64,000 nt of DNA from positions 4,216,001 to 4,280,000 of the forward strand of contig JAGTWJ010000002.1 of assembly GCA_020064725.1 (NCBI GenBank), in the 5' to 3' direction. Shown in pieces: positions 23,467 through 35,781 of this stretch; within the stretch, counting starts at the first letter, position 1, and each line of letters starts with the position of its first letter. The notes under the pieces were generated by a model. The model worked only from the letters and a program-made list of their open reading frames with translations. It made no database searches and was not told where the DNA came from. The DNA is from Drechslerella dactyloides (taxonomy: Eukaryota; Ascomycota; Orbiliomycetes; Orbiliales; Orbiliaceae). Made by a program: the position numbers and the translations under genes.

Positions 23467-26400
23467 TCAATAGAACGATTTCTCCCAGTCGTCAATCGAA
23501 TCTCCAAACCCTCCGCTGACACCCAAAACCTCATCATCTCCACCCGGCAGCGCCCATGCATCAAACTTCGCTGATACAGAGCTCAACGTCTTCGACAGAC
23601 TCTCTCCGACAGCCTTGACCTTCCTCTTCCGCGCGCCAGAAATATCCTCTATCGGCGTCCTCTTACGCGTAGTAGAAGCGTCCTCCATCGAGCTCTTCGG
23701 CGACGACTGTTGCGGTGCCTGGACTTGTATCTGTTGCTGCGGCGGTGATATCGATGCAGCCTTCCTCTTCAGCGGGGTCTCGAACGCGGGTAATCCGTAT
23801 ATATATGCCTGTCCTCTATCTTCGCCGAACCGTCGCCTCTTCATCGCTGTCTTGTCGGCGTCCAGAAGCAGCTTTGCCGTCTGCGCTTCCAGCTCTTCCA
23901 GCTCCCGCTTCTTTGTTACGGCGCTAGCCGAGACAGGCGGGCTTGTCTCTTTCTTTTCCTCGTCCTTCTTTTTCACCACGAGTCCGACGCCAAAACTCCT
24001 CGCGGCCTCATGTAACCTTTGCAGGTCTTCGAGTGTTTCTAACACCATGACTTTTACAACGACTGTGCCGTCTTCCTCGAGCTCTTCAACTCCTAACGCC
24101 TTGCGCGCGTTCTCTTCCTGCGCTTTTCTCGTCCGCCCAGTGGCTTTATATGCAAGCACAAGAACATGCAACTTGGTCTCCGGTGGTGCTCGCAGGGCGT
24201 TCTCCACCGTCCGCCTCAGCACACCTTTATCATGCTTAAGCGCTCTCTTCAACTCCTTTCCGTCCTTTCCAGCGACAGCCGTGCATCCAAATATCACACC
24301 GCCGATACGTCCAGCTTGATTCCTAACATGGCTACTAGCAACATGTATGTCGTGGTACGTTTCTTCGCCATCCCGCTCGGTCAGCTGCTCAAACTTTTGC
24401 ATAAACCACCCAAGCGACTTTCTCGACTGGTCCGCGCAGACAAGCTGCAGCTGCCAAGTATCCGGTGGGTTCTGCGCCAGGAGCGCGGGCAAGCCGTCTT
24501 TGTTGCACTCCGCGAGCGTGAGGTTGTGCCATGCTGCGGTTTTGAGGGCATCGCGATATTTCGCCAATTCCCGAACATCGGTGTATTTGGCTTTGTTTAG
24601 AGCGTCTATACCGGGGTACCATGGCTCCGCTGGCTGTCGAGACGGATCAAGCTTTCGGAAGAATTCCGGGGCGATATCCTCGATGACGTCGCGGTAATTA
24701 AGCTGCCGGGAAGGAAGCGGTTCGTGACTGCTGTCCGGGAGAGTATCCTCGAGTGGAAGACCAGAAGGTGCTAGCTTCGGCTTTGGCGATTCCGGCTCCT
24801 CTACTTCAATTGGTTCCGGGCTCCCGGGTTCAGGCTGCAGCGTATGAGGCGCTTCTTCCAACGTGAATGGATTCTCTTCCTTGGTGACAGTCGTATCTCC
24901 CACAGGTACCTCGGAAGGTTTCGGTGGCGCGGGGTCGAATATCGAAGCTGATGCTGGTTCGGTTTGAGGGGTTGTTGAAGGAAACAATGGTAAAGGAGGC
25001 TTTGAAGCAGGTGTAACAGTAGGGAAGAAGCTAGTAACGGGCGGCCGTGCCGGCTCCAGTCCGAAGACAGACGGCGCAGATTCCTGGGCTGGCGGTGCTG
25101 GGGCTGGGGCTGACGTGGGCGCTGGGAAGAAGCTTGCTACTGGTTTCTGTGCGGGTTCTAGGTTGAATACAGAAGGAACTGGCGCCGGTGCCGGCCTCTG
25201 TTGGTCGAATATTGACGGCGCAGGAGGCTTTGTCCCGAAATTTTGCGCAGGAGCGAATGTCGGAGCAGAAGGATTGAGCGAGGGTTGAGCACTTGGGAAT
25301 CCAGCCTGGGGGAGAGGTTTCTCAGATAGACCGGGGAACAATCCCTGTGACGAGGTTTGGCCAGCCAACGGCTGAACTTGATCAAATATCGAAACTGGAG
25401 GTGTGGGTAGTGCAGGCGTTGGAGCCACAGGCTTTTGATCGAACACCGAAACGGGGGCTGGAGGCTTCGACTCGAATACGGATGCCACAGGCGGCTTTTC
25501 AGCCGCCGCAGCCGCAGCCGGTGCGAAGAGAGGGCCGTCTGCCGGTGAGCCAACAGGATGTGCTGGAGAGGCAGCAGCTAAAGGTGATGCACCTGACGGG
25601 GCCGGTGACCCTGCTTGGAGCGCCGCTGGGGAATCCGAAGTAGGAGGCTTCGCTCCAAATGCAGAGACGAGAGCAGGCGCATCTGCTACTTTCTGTCCGA
25701 ACGCCGACACCGGTGGCGTCGAGACTCTTGATCCGAATGCAGGAGTAACAGTACCAGAGCCAGGCCTCGAGCCAAAAGCTGGCGCGGCTGGTGGGCGCGT
25801 TCCAAACGCAGATGCCGGAGCTCCAAAAACAGGAGTAACCGCAGGCTTCACGCCAAATGCAGATGGAACAGACGCTGCCGTATTTGAGGGCGGCGCCAAT
25901 TGGGTTTGAGCCGGCGCGGTTTGCTGGGATGGGAAAGCACTTGGAAAGGCTGTAGAGGGAAAGGCCGCCGGTGGTTTGAATTGGCCCTGAGATTGTGGTG
26001 GAGGAGTCGAGCTCGTGCTTGTCGGGGCCTGCGATTTCGGGAAACCTTGGAACGAAGGTGCTGCCTGCTGCCGCATCCGAGCTATACGAGAATTGACCGA
26101 CGTCGCCGGAGCTGGATACAAACCATCATAAGCAGACCGGCCGCATATGGCAAAAGAAAATGGCTTACCTGCAACGATAGGCTTCCTCCCACCCTTCTTC
26201 CGCTGTCCGATATACGAGACAAAGTTCTCTGCCTGGGTCGTGGGAACATTCCCGGCCCGTGTATTTTGAATCAGGTCAAATAGACCGTTACCAGCAAGAT
26301 CAGCCTCCACTTTGTCACTCGAATCGTGCACAATCGTCCCGACAGACTCCCAACTGCTCGCAAACTGCATAATATGCACTGGACCGTCGGTTGTCGGTAC

Positions 26401-28146
26401 GTGCTCGACGGGGTCATTGTATCGGATGTCGACCTCGACCTCGCAAAGCTGACTCACGACCCTACGGTAGCACCCTGGTTCGTCGATGAAAAATCTCGCG
26501 GGTATAGATTGCCCGTTTGGAGCTTGGCCTCTTTTCCGCTCGACCGTTACCGGGAATGGCGGTGATACGGGAGGTGGTTGCGCTGATGCCCCGCGATATC
26601 GATAATCAATAAATGTCCTCATATTGTTTGGTTTGCGGATTGTCACGTCTTACCGATCCAAGTTGACGGCTGGCTCTTCCGTGGAGTGTCCATATACCAG
26701 GCCCCGCTCTGCTGCTGCGTAGTCTTCAGGCCGTATCTTTCAACAGCCAACTTGACGTCCTCTTCGGAAGGGGCATCGACGAGCTCCTTCAGCAGGTTCA
26801 AGCTACTAGCTGTCTTCTGAGGAGGAAAGCCCCTTTCGAACGTCTTGATAGCCCCTTTCTTGATGTTCATGAACTCCATGGCGGCTAGACAGGCAAGAAG
26901 ATATGGCGTTGAGGGATTGTGCAGAAGATCAAAGAACTGCGCCGACCAATTGAGCGTGGCCTCCGATCTCGACGTGTTCCCGAATAGGTTCTTGTCATCG
27001 TGATTTGCTCTCTGTGCGTACTTGAATAGTTGCAGTGCAAGCCTAAATATCGGGGTCTCGGTTATCCGTGACGGTAGTTGGAGTGCTCTCGCGATTTGGA
27101 GAGGGTTGTATATATTCGAGAGAAGGGTGTAGGCTCGGAATTCTGCTTCATAGTCGGTGTCTGGGTTATACTGGCGTTTTCCCTGTTTTATTAACCGTCT
27201 CCGATCGTCGTAAAGCTCGTTCAAGGAAATCAGAGTCTTGGATAGCTGCTCCAGCTCCTGGCCCCTCTGGAAATTCTCGTTGTGCGACAGTTGCTGGATC
27301 GAAAAGATATGAAACCGTGCTATTCTCTCATAGCATTCGATCACACCGTCGGAATTCAGACCCTGAATTGAGCAGTCTTGCCGTATCGATCTTGTGCGGT
27401 CCCATATGAAGTTCTGACACCCTGCGAAGGACCATTTGTCGATGATAGTGTGAACCAAATAGTCCATAGTCTTCATCAGGGTCTCTTCGGTTCTAAGGTC
27501 CTCCGGCAAATCTTCCGCCTCGCCGGCGGCGGGCCGATGCCATGACTTTACGGCCCGGGTTTCCCCAAAGTAGCCTGCCTCATCGACTTCGTACGTGCTG
27601 ATCGCAGATTTGTTATTGGCGCGGCGCAAGCGGTCCCATCGTGGGCACATCTGAATGCAGATTCCGACCAGTTCCTTCGGCCCGCTAAAATTGACCCTCG
27701 CCGAGGTAGCACGCTTGTGTTCCTTTTCCTGCTCGTATTCCTCCACCCGTCTCTTGCGTTCTTGTACGGCCTTTGGTGATCCATCGCGGCGGAGAGGAGA
27801 AGCAAAGGTCGCGTTAACAATCCGTTATATCTGTTGTAGGGAGTCCCGACTCTCGTGGGTAACTGTAGCGGGCTGCGAGTGGTGGAAGTTGGTGAAAAAT
27901 GTGAAGTTATCTTACATCCTTGAACATATCCTCCTCCGAGATTCCAGGGTGGATCAATTCATGGCGAATGAGGGATAGGTTGACCGACGGCTTCGCTGGC
28001 CGGGCGAGTTCGATCTCTTGTCGCTGTTCGATCGGGATGAACTGTGGCGCGCTCGTCGGTACCAGGGCCGTGAAGTCGCTGTTGCGGAAGCCAAAGACCT
28101 CGCGCTGGTGGCCGCTGGAGGGCCAATCTTCATCGCGATCCCGCAT
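23467..28146 (-). CDS. SAC3: SAC3/GANP family mRNA export factor (TREX-2 scaffold) with FG-type repeats
   Basis: Four exons (28146-27916, 27770-26654, 26582-26169, 26111-23467) give 1468 residues. SAC3 is the scaffold of TREX-2, which couples transcription to mRNA export at the nuclear pore. The Sac3/PCI region covers roughly residues 100-450, with GICIQMCPRWDRLRR, DYLVHTIIDKWSF, RSIRQDC and FKYAQRANHDD. After it comes a long Pro/Ala/Ser segment with many FG motifs (SAFG, PAFG, PVFG, SVFG) and SIFDQ/SVFDQ variants. A conserved C-terminal globular part (RDVIEDIAPEFF onwards) and Lys-rich coil follow, ending DDWEKSFY. The 57-nt intron at 26112-26168 is a multiple of three and open, so its retention would add 19 residues. 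The domain order differs from animal GANP, where FG repeats are N-terminal. The intron at 26583-26653 was placed by phase and is the least certain join. Confidence 0.88.
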
Positions 28147-28843
28147 CTTGCGTAGCTACGCGTCGTAAAATGAATCGACTGTGACTGCGTGGCGCGGTTG
28201 GCGCGAGGGTTTGTCCGTTTGTCGAGCACAGGTTGAGAGGTTGGTTGAAGGTGAAGGCGAACCCACCGAGGCGGCCCCCAGTGACGTTGCCCTGACCAGT
28301 CGTTATAAGGGTCGATACATTCAGGGAGGCCGGAGGGGAAGGATATCGTCTCCGGATTGATATGGGAGTGTGCGCTGTCTGTTTTGCGGGGTTGTCGAGC
28401 GCGAGCGATGCGATGTAGGTGTTCGAGGACGTCAAATGGTTGAAGTTGAAACGGAGCTGCCCGTCGGCTCATGCTCAACGCGCACGACAAGTAGCACGCC
28501 AAGCCACCGATGACAACAGGCCTGCAGCCACAGCGCACATACCATCTAACGACAGTCCGGTTTATGAGACAAACCACTTGACGTCAATGCGCAAAATCTC
28601 GAGAAAAATGGAGAGTTTACGATTATATATTATGATAGTGAGTAAGCAATTAAGCAGGGCTGAGTCCATCAATACTAATTATGAGCGGCGAGAAGCTATC
28701 CCAAGAGTGTCGCTATACCAAACCTATGATACAAAACCGTCGCTCCGAACGCCGTGACATCGATATCGCAGCAGGCGACCAAAAACCAAAAACCAGAATA
28801 AACCCGATATCCCAGTTTCCTTTCCTCCATCCATCCACCGACC
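28147..28843. other. Intergenic between FYV10 and SAC3
   Basis: About 700 bp lie between the FYV10 stop and the SAC3 start, both on the minus strand. Open frames on both strands (for example 28130-28435) could hide a further 5' exon of SAC3, but no join was found that improves the model. Confidence 0.5.
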
Positions 28844-30221
28844 TTATGAAATAAACACCTTTCGAATTTCCTCGGAATCCCATTCTTCAGCCGTTATAGG
28901 GTCCTTAACGCGACCAGGTCCGAGTCCCAACTTGGTCGCCAAATCCTCCAGCCTCCGGGTCCCGTATACTCTGCCGTTCGGCAATACGACCAAATCATGT
29001 TCCACCCAACTGGTCGTGTGGTGTCCGTACGGAACGTGTATAGCAAGGTCGTTGAGCTCCGTCGAGCAAATTGGACAAAGGCTCGTGACGCTACTGGCTG
29101 TGTTTGATCGCGACGAAGGAAGCGTGGAGTGGCAGCTCGGAGTCTTAAGAGCTGATAGACCTGCCGATAGAGCGACGTGAAGTAGCGGGCCTTGAGGAAT
29201 ATTGTAGAGATTATGGTGGGTCGTCACAAATGTTTTGACGAGATGGTCCCAGCGGGATTCAGCATACAGATCCTATTAAAACTTAGCATCAAGCTTCGAG
29301 AGTGGCAACTCCGAGGGATTGTACCTTGTAAGGACCTGGGCGTTCTGGGGGAAACGCCAGCATGCAGGATGCACGGTGGAAATCATTCTTATGACTGTCA
29401 AAATTGCCAGAGAGATACTTCCGAGCATATGCCACTGCCTCGCTTAGCTTCCGCTCTCGAACTAACTCTATGTACTGCTGCAGTCGTAGCTCGAATTCCA
29501 GCGTGCTCTATTCACAGTTAGCGTATAGACCCCACGACGTCGAGCTGAGACCGTCTTATAACCCGTCATACCTTGATTTTCTTGAGTGCATTCTTGTTTT
29601 CCTGACACCAGGCCAAACATTCGGTCGTGGACTTTCGCCTCAGACTTTCTTCGATGCTCCAGCACTGGAGAAAGACATCGATGTCCACCAGTTCATCGAT
29701 CTCCTTTTCGTGCGCGAGTTTCTTCGCACTCTCGCTGTATCCGTTACGGAGCATATAGTCCACCAGCAGCCGGTCCAGACGGACCTTGCTCCACTTCCCA
29801 TACCCATCATCGAGCAGTGACGACAGGCCGTACAGGTCGTTCAGATGCGTCGTCCGCTTCCGCGACTGCGAATGCACGAGCTTTTCCTCATCGTGCAGGT
29901 TCTCCATCTTGCGCTTCAGGCCTTGCATGCGCGTGATCATGGTGTTGATGCTGGCAATGGACGCATCCGGGGAAGCGGGAGTGGCGGACCTGGTGGCATC
30001 CTTGGCCAGCTCGCTGAGCTTCTTGCTGTCCTGCTCGACATATTTCTGGGAGGTCTTGAAGATCTTCCGGAGAACCTCGTGGGGGAGACGGAGGAGAGGT
30101 TGGTCCTATCGCAACTCTGTCAGTTGGACACTGTGGCGTCGCGAGAGGTCTCGCCGGCTATCGGACTCACGAGCAGGAGGTGCGTTTCGGGGTTCAGCGA
30201 CGACGCGGACTTTTGGGCCAT
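28844..30221 (-). CDS. FYV10: GID/CTLH ubiquitin ligase subunit Fyv10/Gid9 (MAEA-like)
   Basis: Four exons (30221-30171, 30105-29572, 29507-29325, 29272-28844) give 398 residues. Fyv10/Gid9 pairs with Gid2 to form the catalytic RING module of the GID complex, which degrades gluconeogenic enzymes when glucose returns. The sequence shows a coiled-coil N-terminal half, then a LisH motif near 115-145 (RLDRLLVDYMLRNGYSES), CTLH/CRA helices (FLQCWSIEESLRRKSTTECL, MLAFPPERPGPYKDLY) and the degenerate RING at the end (CPICSTELNDLA, PYGHHTTSWVEHD, VVLPNGRVYG). The MAQKSASSLNPETHLLL first exon ends exactly at a codon boundary before GTGAGT. Homology is clear in every exon. Confidence 0.94.
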
Positions 30222-31000
30222 CTTTCCGGAGAAGGATACGCGATCGGGGGGGGAGGTGGTAGGTTGGGAAGGCTACAGTTGTATCATGGTACGTGTACGG
30301 GGAGCTAGAGCGCTGGCTGTTCGGTAGGTGGACGGGACCGGGTATCATGCGACAGCACGGGCGAAGGTCTGGGGTAGTGCCGATTCAGATGGAATGACAA
30401 ACCGCGAGACCGGCCGGCCGGCGTCAACACATTCCTTCTGTGGTATTCTGCTTGGCGGCGCGTATTTGTAGATTGAGTTCGAGCCAGGGGATATTCGAAG
30501 ATGTTCTCAAAGATCGGTGAGTTTATATTTATGAACTGATGGGAAACGCTTCCTTCTGGGGCCCTGTGGCTAGCACCGTGCACATCTAAGATAGAATGAG
30601 CATATGATCCGATATCCAAATTTTCGATCTGAAATCGATCTCTTTAGATTTCTGAACCCCAGTTAACCGAGCGCAGGTCCTCAAGGCGACAGTGATAAAT
30701 CCTATATCATGAATCCACTAGTCTACTTTCGATAGATATCGCGATACGATTCTCATATAAGTTCAGTGAATGCTCAAAGATCATCGTGAGCAATTTATCG
30801 CCCATCAATTGATTAAATAGATCGATCCCTATCTTTAAGAATGTACAAGGATATCAGAAAATAATATAATTAGAACGGTAGCTCGACCGCGCGCACGGTA
30901 GATGGAATATATAGTCATGTATTGGGGCTCCGCGTGACATATTGGTACCATGGTATGGAGGTTAACTATTAAGAATATTACGACCTTGAAATGATATAAC
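30222..31000. other. Intergenic
   Basis: This covers the FYV10 promoter and the 3' flank of the secreted-protein gene. It is AT-rich from 30650 to 30960, and no gene was recognised. Confidence 0.55.
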
Positions 31001-32764
31001 CTACGTTACTTTCCTATTCTTCCCAACTGCAGGCTCATAGTCACTCCCGGTGTCGAGACCCTCGCCCAGATCATCAACTCGTTCTTTATTATTCCCAGCT
31101 GGCGACTCATATGGCCCTCCAACCGATGGACTATTCAGATCTGCAAGCGCAGATTCCCCGAAATCATATGCGGCCACACTCTTATTATCGTCGACCGGTG
31201 GCGGAGCTATCGTCGGTGCTGGGCGCCTTCTCGCTCTCCTTCCACCTCTAATTCTTCTGCCTGGCTCTATTTCATCCATGACTGCATTGACGAGAAGGTT
31301 TGCATCTATGCCCCGTATTGGCGACGCCTTCTTGCCATTCTCCATCTCCTGCTCAATTTCAGCTGCGATTTGGTCGCCATCAAAATTTAGAGGTACCTGC
31401 CAGTCGGATAATTGGTTGAGTTCGGTGTTAAAAAATCTGTCCACTATGCCCGGTGAGATTATGGGTGATGCGTCGGCTTCGTCTTCGTACAGATCTTGAT
31501 TTTCGTCGACTTCTTCATACTCGTCTTCGTATGGATCATACTCGTCCGTGTATTCTTCCTTTTCAATCTTGTAGGTTTCCACTTTCACTTCTCTTACAGC
31601 GTTGGCTTCTTGTTCAGGTCCTCCCTCGTCGTTCACGATGATTTCTTCCTTAATTTGTACTTGTGCTGGGTAGAGTGCTTGAGCTTCGGCATTCTGGTAG
31701 TCGACCAAGTCATCCTCTCTCTTCAAAGTATCGGAATTATCGGCGTTGACTACGATCTGTGGATACAAAACTCCATCGCTTGCCAGATCCGGGTCCTGCT
31801 CCAGCTTAGACTCTTCTTTGTACAGTCGCTCTTCGGATTCTTCGGAACCTTGCTCCTCTGGATCGATTACATTAGGCTGAATATTGTGACCGCCATCGAT
31901 TCCTGTATCACCCATATACAGCCCTGTGCCGCCCGCCGTGAGCTGTGCCCAGCTGTTGAAGATATACCCTGCAATATTGTTCAACCGATTGTACTTCTCG
32001 CGCCACGCCGTCTGCTGGTTCGCCGCCAGTGCGCTCTGGAAGCCCGTCGCCATGAGTTCAAACTGATCTTCCTCTCTCTGATCGCCGATGAACGGATCGC
32101 TGATAGGAACTCTTTGCGGTTGCTCGTCAATTTGGTCCCTGTACACGCTGTAGCCCCGCAACATAGCGCCGCTCATCAGCCCCGCGTCATGGTACTCCGC
32201 GGCTGCTACAGCTGCATCAACTGCCGTCGAAGGCACGATATCCACAACATCCAGCCAGACAAACTTTCCCGTGGGATTGTTCAAGTACCAGACGCCATTC
32301 TGCCCGCCCCGGAGCTCCGTCAGGTACGGCTGGACTTCCGGATCGGTATACCTGAAGCCCTTGTATGACGCCGGGCGCTCCCTTATCCCCAGCGCTCTGA
32401 AGCTGATAGCCTGCAAGCCGTTCGGGAGGTCGTTGAGCTTCACGACAATGTAGGGTTCGATATTGCAGGGTCCCGTTTTGTAAAACATGAGCACTTGGAC
32501 TTCCGGGGTGTTGAAAGGCGAATTGAAGACGACTATCGCTTCGACGTCAATGGGATGCGGGTTGATGCCGCGGCTCGAGGGTTGGTATTGGCATCTCTTA
32601 ATGTCAGTTATCTCTCGTAGGTGCGGACGGCCTCTGATCTGTTGGGCTCGGGCGTCTGGCTCGATGAGAAACTGGACGCTGAGTTGCCACCAGGCGGTGA
32701 CGTCGGTGGTAAGGATGGAGAGGTTTAGGAAGAAGAAGCAGACGGGCCGTAAATGCAGACGCAT
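31001..32764 (-). CDS. Secreted acidic protein, unknown family
   Basis: This is a single uninterrupted frame of 587 residues. It opens with a clear signal peptide (MRLHLRPVCFFFLNLSILTT) and has no later membrane segment, so it should enter the secretory pathway. The N-terminal 250 residues look folded (VEAIVVFNSPFNTPEVQVLM, GVWYLNNPTGKFVWLDVVDI). The second half is strongly acidic and probably disordered (EEYTDEYDPYEDEYEEVDEN), then turns basic (RRIRGGRRARRRPAP). A dibasic LKRED could be a Kex2-type processing site. Few cysteines are present, unlike small cysteine-rich effectors. I do not recognise the family. Its intact length against many antisense stops argues that it is a real gene. Confidence 0.75.
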   Translation of the reverse strand: MRLHLRPVCFFFLNLSILTTDVTAWWQLSVQFLIEPDARAQQIRGRPHLREITDIKRCQYQPSSRGINPHPIDVEAIVVFNSPFNTPEVQVLMFYKTGPCNIEPYIVVKLNDLPNGLQAISFRALGIRERPASYKGFRYTDPEVQPYLTELRGGQNGVWYLNNPTGKFVWLDVVDIVPSTAVDAAVAAAEYHDAGLMSGAMLRGYSVYRDQIDEQPQRVPISDPFIGDQREEDQFELMATGFQSALAANQQTAWREKYNRLNNIAGYIFNSWAQLTAGGTGLYMGDTGIDGGHNIQPNVIDPEEQGSEESEERLYKEESKLEQDPDLASDGVLYPQIVVNADNSDTLKREDDLVDYQNAEAQALYPAQVQIKEEIIVNDEGGPEQEANAVREVKVETYKIEKEEYTDEYDPYEDEYEEVDENQDLYEDEADASPIISPGIVDRFFNTELNQLSDWQVPLNFDGDQIAAEIEQEMENGKKASPIRGIDANLLVNAVMDEIEPGRRIRGGRRARRRPAPTIAPPPVDDNKSVAAYDFGESALADLNSPSVGGPYESPAGNNKERVDDLGEGLDTGSDYEPAVGKNRKVT

Positions 32765-33814
32765 GCTGTGTACGGTGTATATTTATGCATTTATACAACC
32801 GACCAAGTGGTGCAGGCAGTCAAGAACGTTCGAACTCGATAGATTTAGATGCGATCAATAGAATACTATATAGCCGCATGATATACGCAATATCAAGGCA
32901 ACGATCGTGTTGTATTTGGATTCAATCAAATTAGATCTCAATAACATCAAGATCAAGGGCCCCGCAAGGCATCCTTCTTGGTTGGACATAACTTGCTCGC
33001 GTTAACGTCTGCAAACGGAGATGAGTTTGGTGTTCTACGTTCTGGCCTCTACGGGTACAGCAATACTGAGCATATTCGCTCTAACCTGGTCGTACCAGTT
33101 GCCGCATGTTACCGATAATATACGACCTCGTGCCAGTTTCCGTCGAGAAAAGAATTGTAGGTGTATCTGTGGTATAATTGAAGAGACCGTGTTGCGCGCG
33201 GTAAAAGGGGTTGCCGCGGTCCGTCGTGATATCATGAACCCGGCAACGGGTCCATATGACCATGCATTCGAATGCATTCGGTCCGGACATGAAGCGGCCT
33301 ACGTGTCCGCTGGCTGTCACGTACGCAAAACGCGTAGGCACATGCAATCGCCGGCAGCCAATCGATCGGGCAGCTACTTGATACTTGTTGGAAGCCCACA
33401 GGCTGGTGTCTTCTAGAAGCGTTCTGCGCTCAGGCAGCGCTGCCAGGCCCACGGCCAATTTGGCGGGTGTGGGCGCCGGGACACACAAAACGAGTTACCG
33501 TGTACTCAACTCCAACACCACCCCAAATAATTAAGAGGCTCCCTTCGTGACAACATTGCTTTGCCTCGTCCGACACACACACCCACCACATCCTCCACCG
33601 CTCTCCCACCCCTTCCCACGACACGACACGACACATCGTCCTTATCCCATCGACCGCGAAGAACGGGCCGGACGACTGACGACACCACGATCCGGCGTTC
33701 GATTGTTTTTGCTCCAGGCTTGTCTGCAATTGCGGTGCAGGAGCCGAGTTCGAGTGCTCTCCCTTTCCCTCGTGCCGCCACCCACCCGCCTGTCTGCCTC
33801 CTATATAAGTCACG
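32765..33814. promoter_or_regulatory. Divergent intergenic region upstream of SEC61
   Basis: About 1 kb separates the secreted-protein gene from SEC61. The SEC61-proximal part is pyrimidine/CA-rich with a short CACGA tandem at 33617-33635 and CTATATAAG at 33801-33809. That last motif is too close to the ATG to act as a normal TATA box unless the leader is very short. No unfolded-protein-response element was identified with confidence. Confidence 0.4.
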
Positions 33815-35781
33815 ATGAGTAGTTGTACGTTCCTCCCCTCCGGCCGTGCGCCGAACCGAGACACGATTCTGGAAAAGACGCTTCAGCTGACCGCGATTGC
33901 CCTCGTTTGCCGCAGTACGGTTTCTTGATTTAATCAAGCCTTTCCTGCCCCTCCTACCGGAGGTGGCTGCGCCGGAGCGGAAAGTCAAGTTTGAGCAGCG
34001 CCTGATGTGGACGGGCGTAAGTAGACATGCAAACGCGCGGGAAGACTCGTTTTACGAGGTGTGGGGAACGTGTACGCTGACGCTGGGTGGTGGAATTGCT
34101 AGTTAACGCTGCTCATTTTCTTGGTTATGAGCCAGATGCCGTAAGTCGCCTATGCATGTGGGTTCCCGTGTGACGGGAAAGATCAATTGGACTGACATTT
34201 TCGCGTAACAGGCTGTACGGTATCGTGTCGTCGGATGTTAGTACCATACCATTCGCCATTGGTGGAGAGGAGATGGAGCGCCGATGGTTGGGCTTGGTTA
34301 GGGAGCTTGCGTGCTGACTTTCTGCGTGGGGTTTAGACGTCCGACCCACTGTACTGGCTACGTATGATGCTTGCTAGTAATAGAGGAACGCTGATGGAAC
34401 TGGGTATTACGCCTATTATCTCGTCTGGCATGATCTTTCAGGTAGGTGGCTCTCTGGGAATTGTGTGGAGGCAAAGGCATTTTACTGACTTGTGAATGGA
34501 TGGAATTAGCTCCTTGCTGGTACCCACATGATTGATGTCAACCTGGACCTGAAGTCTGACCGCGAACTCTACCAAACCGCCCAGAAGCGTGAGTTGAGCC
34601 CATTGCGATAAAGACGTGTCTTGAAGTCATGCTAATCGTCGGCCGGCTAGTCTTCGCTATCATCCTCTCTCTTGGACAAGCTACCGTCTACGTCTTGACT
34701 GGTCTCTACGGTCAACCGAGCGACCTCGGTGCTGGTATCTGTATTCTCCTGGTCTTCCAACTTGTCGTCGCTGGCCTTATCGTCATCTTGCTCGACGAGC
34801 TCCTCCAGAAGGGATACGGTCTCGGCTCTGGTATCTCTCTTTTCATCGCTACCAACATTTGCGAGAGCATCGTCTGGAAGGCGTTCAGCCCCACTACTAT
34901 CAACACCGGCCGTGGACCCGAGTTCGAGGGTGCAATCATCGCGCTGTTCCACCTGCTCCTCACATGGCCAAACAAGCAGCGTGCCCTGCAGGAGGCTTTC
35001 TACCGCCAGAACCTGCCAAACATTATGAACCTGCTCGCCACCCTTGTTGTCTTCGCGTCGGTTATCTACCTCCAGGGCTTCCGCGTTGAGATCCCGGTCA
35101 AGTCGTCCCGTAACCGTGGCGCGCGCGGCACCTACCCGGTCCGTTTGTTCTACACCAGCAACATGCCCATCATGCTGCAATCCGCTCTGTGCTCCAACGT
35201 GTTCCTCCTGTCGCAGGTGCTGTACAGCCGCTTCTCGGACAACCTCCTTGTCCGCCTGCTCGGTGTCTGGGAGCCCAAGGAAGGATCCGCTCAGCTTTTC
35301 GCGACATCCGGCATCACATACTACATGTCCCCACCTCTCAACATCACTGACGCTCTCCTGGACCCCATCCACACGATTATCTACATTATCTTCATGTTGA
35401 CTGCCTGCGCCGTGTTCTCGAAGACATGGATTGAGGTCTCCGGCTCCAGCCCGCGTGATGTTGCCAAGCAGCTCAAGGAACAGGGTCTCGTCATGGCTGG
35501 TCACCGCGAGCAGAGCATGTACAAGGAACTCAAGAGGGTCATCCCTACTGCCGCGGCGTTTGGTGGCGCGTGCATTGGTGCTCTATCGGTTGCTTCTGAT
35601 CTGTTGGGCGCGTTGGGAAGCGGCACTGGTATCCTGTTGGCTGTCACGTAAGTATACTCTTCTCGAAAAACTTTTGATATGGGAGCGATGCTGACTATCG
35701 TGTAGCATCATCTACGGCTACTTTGAAATCGCGGCCAAGGAGGGTGAGATGGGCGGCCAGCTCGGCCAGCTGATCGCTTAA
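33815..35781 (+). CDS. SEC61: Protein translocon alpha subunit Sec61
   Basis: Eight exons (33815-33824, 33916-34016, 34103-34140, 34212-34236, 34337-34441, 34510-34588, 34651-35647, 35706-35781) give 476 residues, the normal Sec61 length. It forms the protein-conducting channel of the ER membrane. The spliced start reads MSSLRFLDLIKPFLPLLPEV, then APERKVKFEQRLMWTG. Family motifs include YGIVSSDTSDPLYWLRMM, GTLMELGITPIISSG, LDELLQKGYGLGSGISLFIA and SGTGILLAVTIIYGYFE. Ten membrane helices are expected. The first coding exon is 10 nt and the next five are short, so the 5' half is easily mis-annotated. Exon 7 carries most of the protein and has strong codon bias, as expected for a highly expressed gene. 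Confidence 0.96.

Noticed and set aside
31496..32368. 290-codon plus-strand frame opposite the secreted acidic protein
   Set aside because: It is rich in Leu/Phe/Val from reversed acidic codons and has no start context or domain. The minus-strand frame has a signal peptide and a coherent composition.
34647..35504. 285-codon frame antisense to SEC61
   Set aside because: Sec61 motifs on the plus strand are unambiguous; the antisense frame is a codon-bias shadow.
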